A stretch of DNA of 64,000 nucleotides from JBBQZP01 sp038207585 (GTDB lineage: Bacteria > Pseudomonadota > Alphaproteobacteria > Rhodobacterales > Rhodobacteraceae), in contig JBBQZP010000005.1 of NCBI GenBank assembly GCA_038207585.1, forward strand, positions 1-64,000, given 5' to 3'. Positions 42,060 to 51,363 of the stretch are shown piece by piece (position 1 is the first letter of the stretch; every line of letters begins with the position of its first letter). The notes under the pieces were generated by a model. The model had not been told where the DNA came from. It worked only from the letters and a program-made list of their open reading frames with translations, and searched no databases. The translations under genes and the position numbers were made by a program.

Positions 42060-43154
42060 CTACCGCACCACAAACTCTGCGTGCAGCGCCCCCGCAGCGT
42101 TGATGCTTTTCAAAATATCAATCATGTCATAGGGGGCCACGCCCAGCGCGTTCAGCCCCGCCACGACTTCGGACAGGTTCGTGCCCTCGCTCACCTCGGC
42201 AAGGCCGGTGCCATCGCCTTTGGTGATGTTGGTCTGGGTGCGCGGCACGACAACCGTTTCACCATCGGTAAACGGGTTCGGCTGGCTGACTACGGGCGTT
42301 TCCTCGACCCGTAGCGTCAGATTGCCCTGTGCGACTGCAACCTGCGAAATGCGTACATCGGCCCCCATGACGATCGTTCCCGAACGTTGATCGACCACCA
42401 CCCTTGCCCGCGTTTCCGGTTCAACGAGCAGATTTTCCAGCCGCCCGATCACATGCGCGGGCGATGACATATGGGCTGCATTCAGATCAAGCGCCACCGT
42501 GCCCGAATCAAGCATCACAGCAATCGGATTGCCGAATTCGCGGTTGATCGTCTGCTCGATGCGCCCGGCGGTCGTGAAATCGGGGCTGCGCAGCGCAAGT
42601 CGCAATGAGTCAAGCGCGGTGAAATCAAACGCAATCTCGCGCTCTACCCGGGCCCCCGCAGGGATCGTGCCCGAGGTCGGAACCCCCTGCACGACACGCG
42701 ATCCCTCGCCTTCAGCCGATACCCCGCCTGCGATGATGGTGCCTTGCGCCACGGCATAAATCTCACCATCCGCGCCGTTCATAGGCGTCAGAACCAGCGT
42801 CCCGCCAAGCAGGCTTTTCGCATCGCCGATGGCAGACACCGTCACATCAATCTGTCCACCCGCGCGCGCAAAGGGCGGCAGGCTGGCGGTCACGAAAACG
42901 GCCGCTACGTTCTTGGGCCGGAACTGCTCACCCGAGACATTGACGCCCAGCCGTTCCAGAAGATTGGTCATGATCTCTTCGGTGAAGGGCGCGTTGCGCA
43001 ACCCGTCGCCGGTGCCGTTCAGGCCGACGACCAGGCCGTAGCCCACCAGATCGTTGCTGCGCACACCGTCGAATTCGACCAGATCCTTGATGCGGATCGG
43101 CCCTGCCTGTGCAGGAAAGGCGACCATGGCGGCAATCAGGGCGATCCGTATCAT
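42060..43154 (-). CDS. flgI: Flagellar P-ring protein FlgI
   Basis: A 364-residue periplasmic ring protein with a signal peptide (IALIAAMVAFPAQAG). The family start IRIKDLVEFDGVRSNDLVGY and GLVVGLNGTGD are clear, and the end is DMIDILKSINAAGALHAEFV. The ATG at 43154 overlaps the flgL stop by 3 bases; a TTG one codon earlier is less likely. FlgA (27116-27535) assists its assembly. Confidence 0.95.
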   Translation of the reverse strand: MIRIALIAAMVAFPAQAGPIRIKDLVEFDGVRSNDLVGYGLVVGLNGTGDGLRNAPFTEEIMTNLLERLGVNVSGEQFRPKNVAAVFVTASLPPFARAGGQIDVTVSAIGDAKSLLGGTLVLTPMNGADGEIYAVAQGTIIAGGVSAEGEGSRVVQGVPTSGTIPAGARVEREIAFDFTALDSLRLALRSPDFTTAGRIEQTINREFGNPIAVMLDSGTVALDLNAAHMSSPAHVIGRLENLLVEPETRARVVVDQRSGTIVMGADVRISQVAVAQGNLTLRVEETPVVSQPNPFTDGETVVVPRTQTNITKGDGTGLAEVSEGTNLSEVVAGLNALGVAPYDMIDILKSINAAGALHAEFVVR

Positions 43155-44155
43155 CAAAGGTAATCCGCAAGGTTCAGGCGCGACAGCCGCGCGGTCAGGG
43201 TATAAAGCGTCTCGATCCGGGTCTGGGTTTCCTGCAGCCGGGTCGCGGCCTCGTAAGGATCGACAGCCAGAAGGTCGGTCCGGGCAATCTGCAGCGCCGA
43301 GGTTTCAGACGCGTTGCGGGTCTTTGCTGCCGCAATCTGGCCTTCGGTGATCCCAAGACGGGCGGCGAGATAGGTCTGATTGTCCTGCGCGTTGATCATC
43401 GCTTCCCCCGCGCGACGGGCCACATCGGCGCGGGCTTGCGGGGCGCCGGCAAACGCGCCCCGATCCAGCATGGCGCCCAAGGCCAGGGCCTTCAGCGTCT
43501 GGCGAAGTGCGGAGTCGTCCGCCGTGACGTCGATGTTCGCAACCTCACCCTGCGCCACCGAAACCGGGGCGAGTGGCGGGCCACCGGCATAGCCCAGCGC
43601 GCCGTATCCCACCGGATCGTCGAACCACTCATTGATCGCCGTTTCCATTTCGGCGGGTGTGATCGCCAGGGCCGTTGCAGCATCGAGCGCCGAAAGAATA
43701 TCCTGCGCCGGGGCCGTGGCGGGGCTGTCCGTCGCCTGACCCGCGAACAAGCTGCGGTCACCCACCCGTGTGTTCAGCGCGGCAACCACCGTTTCGAAGC
43801 GCTGCGCTGCATCGCGACCGATTGTAGCGATCATCGACACCGCCCCCCCGGTTGCCGCATTCAGAAGCATCGGCCCGAAATCGCCGGTCAGGCCGGAAAT
43901 TGTGGCAAGCGCTGTCTGCTGCGCGCCGGTAAAAAGCTCGGCTTCATTGTTTGTGGCCTTGAAGGCATCAAGCTGCGACAATGTCGCATCAAGAGCGGTC
44001 AGCGCCGAGTAATCACCACGCACGCGCGCCGAAATGTCGGAGACACGCCCGGTTGTCACTTCGGTCGACGCAGTTTGCAAATCTGATTTCAGCGCGGCGC
44101 TGTGGCGTCGCAAAGAAAACGCCTGCGCCATATCACCAAGGGACATCAGAGACAT
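43154..44155 (-). CDS. flgL: Hook-filament junction protein FlgL
   Basis: A 333-residue flagellin-like junction protein. The N-terminal helix (SLGDMAQAFSLRRHSAALKS) and C-terminal helix (TRLQETQTRIETLYTLTARL, ending NLADYL) match FlgL D0/D1 regions. It is one base after flgK on the same strand and just before flgI, forming a flgE-flgK-flgL-flgI unit. Confidence 0.88.
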   Translation of the reverse strand: MSLMSLGDMAQAFSLRRHSAALKSDLQTASTEVTTGRVSDISARVRGDYSALTALDATLSQLDAFKATNNEAELFTGAQQTALATISGLTGDFGPMLLNAATGGAVSMIATIGRDAAQRFETVVAALNTRVGDRSLFAGQATDSPATAPAQDILSALDAATALAITPAEMETAINEWFDDPVGYGALGYAGGPPLAPVSVAQGEVANIDVTADDSALRQTLKALALGAMLDRGAFAGAPQARADVARRAGEAMINAQDNQTYLAARLGITEGQIAAAKTRNASETSALQIARTDLLAVDPYEAATRLQETQTRIETLYTLTARLSRLNLADYL

Positions 44156-44156
44156 C

Positions 44157-45614
44157 TCAAAGCTCCAACAAGGTCTGGATCATGCTGCCCACCGTCTGGA
44201 TCACGCGGGCATTGGCCGAATAGGCCTGCTCGATCTGCAAGAGGTTCTGAAGTTCTTCATCTGTATCCACGCCGTCAGCCAGTTCCAGATCGCGCAGCGC
44301 AGTGACAGTGGCGCTGGCATAGCTGACCTCGGCATCGGCCGACAGCCGCGCGCCCGCAACGCCGGAAAGCAGATCGGATGCAAGGCCGGACAGGCTGCGC
44401 GGGCCGTTGGAAAAGCTGGCCGAGAGCGGGACACGCTGGGCGGTGAGCGTCGCTGCCAACGCGCTCAGAAAGCTCGCATTGCCCGATGCGCCTTGTGTCG
44501 CCGCACCAAGTCCGTCGCGCAGACGCCAGAGCGCGCCGCCTTGCGCCGGATCAACTGCGGCATTCAGCTGCAACCGTTGTGCAAGGCCCACCTCATCGGC
44601 GGGCAGAAACGCCGCTCCGGCATCGGTGAAAAGTCCCGGATCACCCGGCGCGCGGGTTGCATCAAGGGCGGGGTCCGAAAACCGCTCCACCAGATCGCGG
44701 GCCAGCGCATCCAGATCGGCCTGCGCCTTGGGCGCAAGGGTATCGCGAACGGCAAATTGTGCAGCAAGACTGCCCCCGCCGATCTGCACACCGTCACCCT
44801 CCGTATCAATCGGGCGACCGTTCAGGGACAGCCCCGACAGACCGCCCGACGAAAGTGTCATGTCTGCGGTAACAAAGCCCGCAGGCGTGAATTCCAGCTT
44901 CCCCGCCTTGCCGTCCAGCAGGATGGCGCCGCCGGTGGTGAACAGGGCCACTGTCCCGTTGCCCCTATCCACCTCTCGCAGGGGAATGATCGGTGCAATC
45001 GTGTCGATCAGATGCTGTCGGTTGTCGATCAGTGCCGAGGGGTCCCGCCCGGCACTGCTTTCGGCACGGATACGGATGTTCAGTTCGGTGATCTGGCCCA
45101 GCGCGGTGTTGACTTGTTCGACCTGGCTCTGAATTGTCTTGTCGGCAATGTTGCGCTGGGTCTGAATGTCACTCGCCGTCGCGGCAATCTGCCCCGCAAG
45201 TCCCTTTGCTGCCTCCATAACCGAGGTCAGGCGGGCCTGCGATTCGGGCCTGCTGGAGGCTTCGATAAGGGTCTGATCCAACGTCGCGATCCGATTGACC
45301 AGCGACCCTGGCGTATCCGACGTGCCCAGCGTGGTTTCCAGTCGCGCAAGGAAGCTTTGCCGCACGTCGCGGTCAGCCGCACCCGCATCGGCGATCCGGC
45401 GGTCGTTGAGGACCACCGGATTTGTACGCCGCGCCACTCCGGCAATCGACACCCCCTGCCCGCTGCCACCGACGACCTTGGCCGCCAGCACAATCTGCCG
45501 CTTGCCGTATCCGGGCGTGCTGGCATTGGCGATGTTGGACGAGACAAGCTCCGCCGCCCTTGACGAGGCGTTCAGGCCCGACAGAGCACTCGAAAGGGCG
45601 GAGGAGATGCTCAT
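44157..45614 (-). CDS. flgK: Hook-filament junction protein FlgK
   Basis: A 485-residue junction protein. The axial-protein N-terminus has LVSSNIANASTPGYGKRQ, the middle includes ITELNIRIRAESSAG, and the C-terminus is LQNLLQIEQAYSANARVIQ followed by TVGSMIQTLLEL. It assembles between FlgE (upstream gene) and FlgL (downstream gene). The FlgN-like candidate at 19412-19753 may be its chaperone. Confidence 0.93.
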   Translation of the reverse strand: MSISSALSSALSGLNASSRAAELVSSNIANASTPGYGKRQIVLAAKVVGGSGQGVSIAGVARRTNPVVLNDRRIADAGAADRDVRQSFLARLETTLGTSDTPGSLVNRIATLDQTLIEASSRPESQARLTSVMEAAKGLAGQIAATASDIQTQRNIADKTIQSQVEQVNTALGQITELNIRIRAESSAGRDPSALIDNRQHLIDTIAPIIPLREVDRGNGTVALFTTGGAILLDGKAGKLEFTPAGFVTADMTLSSGGLSGLSLNGRPIDTEGDGVQIGGGSLAAQFAVRDTLAPKAQADLDALARDLVERFSDPALDATRAPGDPGLFTDAGAAFLPADEVGLAQRLQLNAAVDPAQGGALWRLRDGLGAATQGASGNASFLSALAATLTAQRVPLSASFSNGPRSLSGLASDLLSGVAGARLSADAEVSYASATVTALRDLELADGVDTDEELQNLLQIEQAYSANARVIQTVGSMIQTLLEL

Positions 45615-45624
45615 TTATCCGGAC

Positions 45625-46932
45625 CTATCGCTTGATGTTCGTGGTTTCCTGCAACATCTCATCCACGGTCTGAATGACCTTGGCGTTGGAGGAATAGGCC
45701 CGCTGGGTCTGGATCAGGTTGGTCAGTTCCGCTGCAACATCGGTGGTTGACCCTTCGCGGGCGTAGCCGACGACCGACCCCGTTGGCCCATCCCCCGCGT
45801 CCCAAAGAAAGAACGATCCCGATTCCGGCGACACCTGATATGTCTGATTGTCCAGCGCGATCAGCCCGTTCAGATTGGGCATATCGACCAGCGGCACCTG
45901 ATAGAGCCTGCGGGTGAAGCCCGTGTCATAGGTCGCAGTGATAAAACCGTTCTCGTCAATCTCGACCGCTGTCAAATTACCTACGGGCGAGCCGTTCTTA
46001 GTGATCGACGTGGGTGCGAAACTGTCAGAAAGCTGGGTCAGACCATTCGGATCCGACAATTTTCCAATCGTCATGGTCAGCGGGCCACCATCAACGGTCA
46101 GAGCAAGCGTGCCGTCTGTGGGATTGTAGGCCCCGCCGGAAATCGTCGTGACGCTGGCCAGAGTGCCCCCTGCACCCCGGGACGCATCGAAGGTCAGCGT
46201 ATATTCCCCGATAATTGCGCCGCCTTGGGCTGAATCGCGGATTTGCAGTGTCCATTCATTCGAAGCACCGGTACCCGGAACCGTTGGGGTGAATGTCACG
46301 TCAAGCGATTCCGACGTACCCAAGTTGCCGAAATATTCGACCGACAGCGGCAGGGGTGTACCTGAAGCCCCCACCGTAGTGGCGGTTGCCGGCAAATTGA
46401 CGCCCAGTTTCATCGTAGTGGTGGGATCGCCGGCTTGTTGGTTTGAATTCACGATCACCGGGGTAAGGCCCGCTGTCGTGTCGCGGGGCAGCACCGGAAT
46501 GGACCCATCGGCCCCGGCAGGCCAGCCCAGAAGAACGAGCCCGGATTTGGTTTTCAGAACCCCGTTCGAATCCGGGTTGAACGACCCGGTCGTCGTCATC
46601 ATCAGGGTCCGGTCCCCCAGAGTGGATTCCAGCCCGACGGACGGGGTGACGGGCAGCATGCCCCGCCCGGCCACCGCGATATCAAGCGCATTGGAGGTCG
46701 AAACCAGGGCGCCCCGTTCATCAATCAGCCGCGTGGTTGACGCCCGCACCCCACCCGCCGAATAGGTGCCCGCCCCTGGCGATTGGGTGATGACCATGCT
46801 TTCGAAATCGGTCGCGGCGCGTTTGTAGCCGTAGGTGCCCGAATTGGCGATGTTGTCGGCAATTGTGGCTAGCCGGGTGGCATTGGCATTAAGCCCGGCC
46901 ACCCCGGCGTTGAGCGCAGAGGAAATCGTCAT
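45625..46932 (-). CDS. flgE: Flagellar hook protein FlgE
   Basis: A 435-residue hook subunit. The axial start is ATIADNIANSGTYGYKRAA; the C-terminus has LTNLIQTQRAYSSNAKVIQ followed by TVDEMLQETTNIKR, typical of FlgE. The central region is the variable hook-surface domain. It is the first gene of the flgE-flgK-flgL-flgI operon; upstream is a CtrA-like site. Confidence 0.93.
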   Translation of the reverse strand: MTISSALNAGVAGLNANATRLATIADNIANSGTYGYKRAATDFESMVITQSPGAGTYSAGGVRASTTRLIDERGALVSTSNALDIAVAGRGMLPVTPSVGLESTLGDRTLMMTTTGSFNPDSNGVLKTKSGLVLLGWPAGADGSIPVLPRDTTAGLTPVIVNSNQQAGDPTTTMKLGVNLPATATTVGASGTPLPLSVEYFGNLGTSESLDVTFTPTVPGTGASNEWTLQIRDSAQGGAIIGEYTLTFDASRGAGGTLASVTTISGGAYNPTDGTLALTVDGGPLTMTIGKLSDPNGLTQLSDSFAPTSITKNGSPVGNLTAVEIDENGFITATYDTGFTRRLYQVPLVDMPNLNGLIALDNQTYQVSPESGSFFLWDAGDGPTGSVVGYAREGSTTDVAAELTNLIQTQRAYSSNAKVIQTVDEMLQETTNIKR

Positions 46933-46989
46933 CGGTAAGCGCCTTTCTGCAGCATCGATTCCTGATGGACCGACCCTGCAAGACGCGCC

Positions 46990-47004
46990 TTAACATCGGG
47001 ATAA
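46990..47004. promoter_or_regulatory. CtrA-like site upstream of flgE
   Basis: TTAA-N7-ATAA, one mismatch from the CtrA consensus, 58 bases before the flgE start in the 95-bp gap after motB. Confidence 0.35.
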
Positions 47005-47027
47005 CAATTAAAATGCGATGCTTTTGC

Positions 47028-47867
47028 TTACCGGTCCCATCGCAGCAGGATAATCTCCAGCCGGTTGTTGCGGACTGCCATCGGATCTGCAGTCACGGGT
47101 TTGCGATCGGCGAACCCGCTTACCCGCTGCACCCGCGCGCCGGGCAGGTCGTCTGTGGCAAGCAACTCGCGCATTGCTGCGGCCCGGGCCGATGACAAAT
47201 CCCATCCCGGATTGGAAATCAGCGTGATCGGATAGGATTTCGTATGCCCGTTCACCGCAATCTGGTTGGTGGAAATTGCCAGAACCTGGGCCAGCATTTC
47301 GGCAATATCCTGCGTGATCTGCTCGGGCACGGCGGAGCCGTCTGCAAACAGCGGAGCCTCCGGCAGATCGAAAAGTTCAATCACCAGACCTTCGTCGGTG
47401 ATCTTCGTCACGATATGCCGCAGGGCTTTCTGCATTGTCATGCTTTCGCCGCCAAAGGCCGTCAGCGCCTTTTCGACCTTGGCCTTTGTGTCGGTTATCT
47501 GCGCTGTGGCCAGCGTGGTGCTGACCGCCTCGCCCCGCGCCTGATTGCTTTCGGTTGGCTGCAGCGACGAGGCGCCCGTGCCGTTCTGCGACATGTCCTG
47601 TTCCGTGAACGTGCTGTCGCCACCGAACGCGCCGTTGCCGCCACCCGATGTCTTGAAAATCGGCGCTGTCGGGCTGAAATAATCAGCCACGCCTTTTCGC
47701 GTCTTATCCGTTGTCGCGCCAAGCAGCCACATCAAGAGAAAGAACGCCATCATGGCGGTCACGAAGTCAGCATAGGCGACTTTCCACGCCCCACCGTGGT
47801 GACCGCCGCCTGCAATGACTTTCTTTCGCTTGATGATGACTGGCCTGGCATTCCCTTGCCCTGCCAT
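47028..47867 (-). CDS. motB: Flagellar stator protein MotB
   Basis: A 279-residue stator subunit with one helix (KVAYADFVTAMMAFFLLMWL) that carries the proton-accepting Asp in AYADFVTAMM, and a C-terminal OmpA-like peptidoglycan-binding domain (ISTNQIAVNGHTKSY, WDLSSARAAAMRELL). The ATG at 47867 is preferred to a TTG at 47879. It works with MotA (36046-36915). It is the last flagellar gene before the secretion operon, 95 bp upstream of flgE on the same strand. Confidence 0.94.
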   Translation of the reverse strand: MAGQGNARPVIIKRKKVIAGGGHHGGAWKVAYADFVTAMMAFFLLMWLLGATTDKTRKGVADYFSPTAPIFKTSGGGNGAFGGDSTFTEQDMSQNGTGASSLQPTESNQARGEAVSTTLATAQITDTKAKVEKALTAFGGESMTMQKALRHIVTKITDEGLVIELFDLPEAPLFADGSAVPEQITQDIAEMLAQVLAISTNQIAVNGHTKSYPITLISNPGWDLSSARAAAMRELLATDDLPGARVQRVSGFADRKPVTADPMAVRNNRLEIILLRWDR

Positions 47868-47962
47868 CCACACACCCAATGTTTTACACCCAAGACCGAC
47901 ACTGCGCCATCTGGGTGAACGTCGGCTTAAAGAATAAGATTGGTTGGAAATTCGCCGCGCAG

Positions 47963-49138
47963 TCAGCGTTCGCGCAGCGCCTCGCGTGATTTGTAAAGCG
48001 GCTTTGTCAGATAGGTCAGAACGGTCTTGCCGCCGGTTTCAAGCTCTACCGTCGCCTGCATGCCGGGGCGTATCTCAAGGTGCTTCTGACGCGGCGACAG
48101 GTTCTGCGTATCGACCTTCAGCGTCACCTTGTAATGCGGATCGCCATCGGGCGCGCGCGAGCGTTCGTCCTTGAACGTATCGGCGCTGACCACATCGACC
48201 TTGGCCTTCAGGCTGCCATAGATCGTGTAATCATAGGCCGACAGCTTGATCGTGGCGTCCTGCCCCTTGCGGATTTCGGCAATGTCCTGCGGTTTCACGC
48301 GGGCTTCGATATACAGTTCGTCATCCAGCGGGATGATCTGCATGATTTCTTCGCCCGGCCGCACAACGCCGCCAATGGTGGTGATCGACAGCTTGTTGAC
48401 CACGCCTTTCATGGGGGCCATCAGATGCGTGCGGGCCAACTGGTCCTGCGCGATGTTCAGCTTTTGGCGCAGTGATGCCAGTTCGGCCAGCGTTTCGGAA
48501 TATTCCTTGGCGCGGTCCAGATCCATCTGGCTGATCGTATCGGCCAGCCTTGCCTCGGCATCGCTGCTTTCCTTGCGCGCGCGTGTCACATCTATCAGCG
48601 GAACGATGTCTTCCTTCAACATATCTTCCAGCAACTTCGTTTCGGTCGCGGCCTGTTTCAGAATCGCCTTGGCACCGTTGCGGCGGGCGGCAAAATCTTC
48701 CTGCCGCGCTGTCAGAAGCGCCTTTTCCGAAGCGACGATATCGGGCACCCGGGCGGCGAGTTCGCCCGGCACGGAAAATTCCGCCTCACCCGCCTGTTCC
48801 GCCTCTAGCCGCAAACGGCGAATGTCGCGCGCTGCAATCTGATCACGCAGATCGTCCACTGTCGACTGATATTGCGTGGCGTAAAGTGTCGCCAGCGCCT
48901 GACCGGGCTGCACGACATCGCCTTCGGCGACGTTGAGTTCGGCCAGAATACCGCCTTCAAGGTTGTTGATGATCTGGGGGCGTGACGAGGATACGACCAT
49001 CCCTTCCGCGCGCACGATCTCGTCCAGCCAAGCAATCGAGGCCCAGGCAACGAACACCACCACCACAGCGGCAATCAACCAGATCGTCAGGCTGGGGCGA
49101 TTGGTGCGGTTTTCAAAACCCACATCATACGTTGTCAT
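47963..49138 (-). CDS. Type I secretion membrane-fusion protein, HlyD/LapC family
   Basis: A 391-residue periplasmic adapter with one N-terminal helix (LTIWLIAAVVVVFVAWAS) and the HlyD layout: a first lipoyl half with GILAELNVAEGDVVQPGQAL, a long coiled-coil hairpin (about residues 110-240) and the second half MAPMKGVVNKLSITTIGG. The C-terminal beta barrel ends ELETGGKTVLTYLTKPL. It links the ABC exporter to the outer-membrane factor. It overlaps the exporter gene by 4 bp and is the last gene of the operon. Confidence 0.92.
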   Translation of the reverse strand: MTTYDVGFENRTNRPSLTIWLIAAVVVVFVAWASIAWLDEIVRAEGMVVSSSRPQIINNLEGGILAELNVAEGDVVQPGQALATLYATQYQSTVDDLRDQIAARDIRRLRLEAEQAGEAEFSVPGELAARVPDIVASEKALLTARQEDFAARRNGAKAILKQAATETKLLEDMLKEDIVPLIDVTRARKESSDAEARLADTISQMDLDRAKEYSETLAELASLRQKLNIAQDQLARTHLMAPMKGVVNKLSITTIGGVVRPGEEIMQIIPLDDELYIEARVKPQDIAEIRKGQDATIKLSAYDYTIYGSLKAKVDVVSADTFKDERSRAPDGDPHYKVTLKVDTQNLSPRQKHLEIRPGMQATVELETGGKTVLTYLTKPLYKSREALRER

Positions 49139-51363
49139 TGCTTCGCCCCCCCGGCCTGCGCGCCCATCAGATGCGCCAGAACCGCATCGCGCGGACCGTC
49201 CACCGCCAGTTTGCCGTTTTGCAAAATCAAGGTGCGGCTGGTCAGTTGCAGAATTGGCACGCGGTGTGTGGCAATGATCGCTGTGCGCCCTTCAAGCCAG
49301 CCATGCAGACGGCTGACAAGGGTCGATTCCAATGTCTGATCCAGCGCCGCCGTGGGTTCGTCCAAAAGCACCACCTGCGGATCTTGCAGCCAAAGCCGCG
49401 CCCAACCGATGCTTTGGCGTTGGCCCACCGAAAGCCCCTCGCCCAGTTCCTTGATCTCAAGGTCCAGCCCGCGCGGGTGGTTGCGCACAAAGGGCCCTAA
49501 ACCAGCGAAATCCAGCGCTGCGAACAGACGGTCATCGTCTCGTTCAAGCTGCGTGAGGTTCAGGTTGTCGCGGATCGTGCCGGAGAACAGGCGCACTTCC
49601 TGGCTCAGATAGCCGATGCCGCGCCGCAGGTCGCGCGGATGCACCTGCCCCATGTCCACACCGTCGATCAGCACGCGGCCCACGGTCGGGTCATAAAGCC
49701 CCGCCAACAGCCGCAACAGGGTCGATTTTCCCGATCCATTCGTGCCCAACACCGCCAGATGCTGACCTGCGGGAATGGAAAGGCCGGCAATCTCGACCGT
49801 GGCCGACGACATCGGATCATAACGGAATTCCAGATTGCGCAACTCGAACCCGCCTTCCAGACGGTCGCGCCGCAGATAGCTGCGTCCCGCCTCTTCGGCT
49901 TGCGGGGCATCAGCGATGGCATCCAGCCCGGTTAGAGCCGCTTTTACATTGGTCCACCGCGCCATTGTTCCCGCAAGCTGGCTTAGCGGCCCAAGCGTGC
50001 GCCCGGTCAGGATGCCGATGGCGATGATCGTGCCAACGGTGAAATCACCGGCGAACACCAGAAACGTGCCCGCAACCACCGCCGCCACATAGGTTGCCTG
50101 CTGTACGCCTTGCGCCCAATAGGTCAGGATCGATGACAGATTTCGCTGGTCCGAAGATTTAGCGGCCGACAGGCTGATCAACTCGTTCCAGATCCGATGC
50201 ACCCGGTCTTCACCGCGCTGGGTGATGACGGTTTCCTGCTCGTACACCGCTTCATAAAGCAGCTTTGACGCCCGCATGCTGGCGCCTTGCGTCGCCAGCG
50301 TCAGCGCGACCATCTTCTTTTGAAACAGCAGTCCCGGCAGCAGCATCAACGCGCCACCAATCACCAGAATCCACACCAAATTGCCCCCGATGGAGGCCAC
50401 GAGCAAAAGGAAGATCAGGATAAACGGCAAATCCGCGACCGTACCGATGGTGGAAGCCGTGAAAAACTCGCGCACCGAACTGAACTCGCGCATCGAGGAA
50501 AAGACCGAACTCGGACGGCGTTCCCCCGGATTGGCGCGCATGCCCAGCACGCGCTTCATCAGCCGCGCCTGCACCGACAATTCGATCCGCCGCCCGGTCA
50601 CATCCATCAGGCTGGACCGGGCGAGTTTAAGAAACGTCTCCATCACAATCGCCAGCACCGCACCCAAAGCCAGCACCCAAAGTGTCGGCTGCGACTGGTG
50701 CGGAATCACGCGGTCGTAGATCTGCAACGAGAACAGCGCGACCGAAACCGCCAGCAGGTTCGCCACCATGGACCCGGCCGCAACCTCAAGGAATTGGCGG
50801 CGATGGTGACGAAATTCGCCCCAGAACCAATGCGGGATCACGGCTTTATCGGTGTGCCGCCCCTCCAGTTCCGAGAGCGACGCGTGCGCGCGCAAAACCT
50901 GTCCGGCAAAGACCGGCATGAAATCAGAAAATGCGATCTCGGCCTTTTTGTCGGCCGTGGTGGGATCGTAGATTTCCACCGCCGTTTTGGTTTGCCCCAG
51001 GACGAGCACCATCTGACCACTGGTCATCTGCACCAACGCGGGCCAAAGATCGGCCCGCAACCGGGTCACATCTTCCAGCCTGGCAACCAACCCCGCCTTG
51101 CGCAGCGAAACGGCAACATGCGGCAGGCCAAGATCGGCATTGCCCACTTTTGCGGAAATTTCGATCTGCTCCAGCACATCGGCGGCGGATACATCGGCCC
51201 CCAGAAGTGCTGCATAGACTGAGGCCAACTTGGCCCGGCCCATGGCACGATTGGAATGTCGCGGCGGAGCGGTCAAAGGCGTCATCGTGGCGCGCGTCAG
51301 GGTCGGCGCATTGGCCGCCACGCGCGGGGCGTTCATGTCAAAGGACAAGACCCGATCACTCAT
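49135..51363 (-). CDS. Type I secretion ABC exporter, HlyB/LapB family
   Basis: A 742-residue exporter with an N-terminal C39-like domain (about the first 190 residues, without an evident catalytic Cys), six helices, and an ATPase domain. Walker A is GTNGSGKSTLLRLL, the signature LSVGQRQSIGWARL, Walker B VVLLDEPTAALD and the H-loop ATHRV. A non-catalytic C39-like domain is typical of RTX and adhesin exporters. It overlaps the outer-membrane factor gene by 4 bp. Confidence 0.93.
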   Translation of the reverse strand: MSDRVLSFDMNAPRVAANAPTLTRATMTPLTAPPRHSNRAMGRAKLASVYAALLGADVSAADVLEQIEISAKVGNADLGLPHVAVSLRKAGLVARLEDVTRLRADLWPALVQMTSGQMVLVLGQTKTAVEIYDPTTADKKAEIAFSDFMPVFAGQVLRAHASLSELEGRHTDKAVIPHWFWGEFRHHRRQFLEVAAGSMVANLLAVSVALFSLQIYDRVIPHQSQPTLWVLALGAVLAIVMETFLKLARSSLMDVTGRRIELSVQARLMKRVLGMRANPGERRPSSVFSSMREFSSVREFFTASTIGTVADLPFILIFLLLVASIGGNLVWILVIGGALMLLPGLLFQKKMVALTLATQGASMRASKLLYEAVYEQETVITQRGEDRVHRIWNELISLSAAKSSDQRNLSSILTYWAQGVQQATYVAAVVAGTFLVFAGDFTVGTIIAIGILTGRTLGPLSQLAGTMARWTNVKAALTGLDAIADAPQAEEAGRSYLRRDRLEGGFELRNLEFRYDPMSSATVEIAGLSIPAGQHLAVLGTNGSGKSTLLRLLAGLYDPTVGRVLIDGVDMGQVHPRDLRRGIGYLSQEVRLFSGTIRDNLNLTQLERDDDRLFAALDFAGLGPFVRNHPRGLDLEIKELGEGLSVGQRQSIGWARLWLQDPQVVLLDEPTAALDQTLESTLVSRLHGWLEGRTAIIATHRVPILQLTSRTLILQNGKLAVDGPRDAVLAHLMGAQAGGAKQ

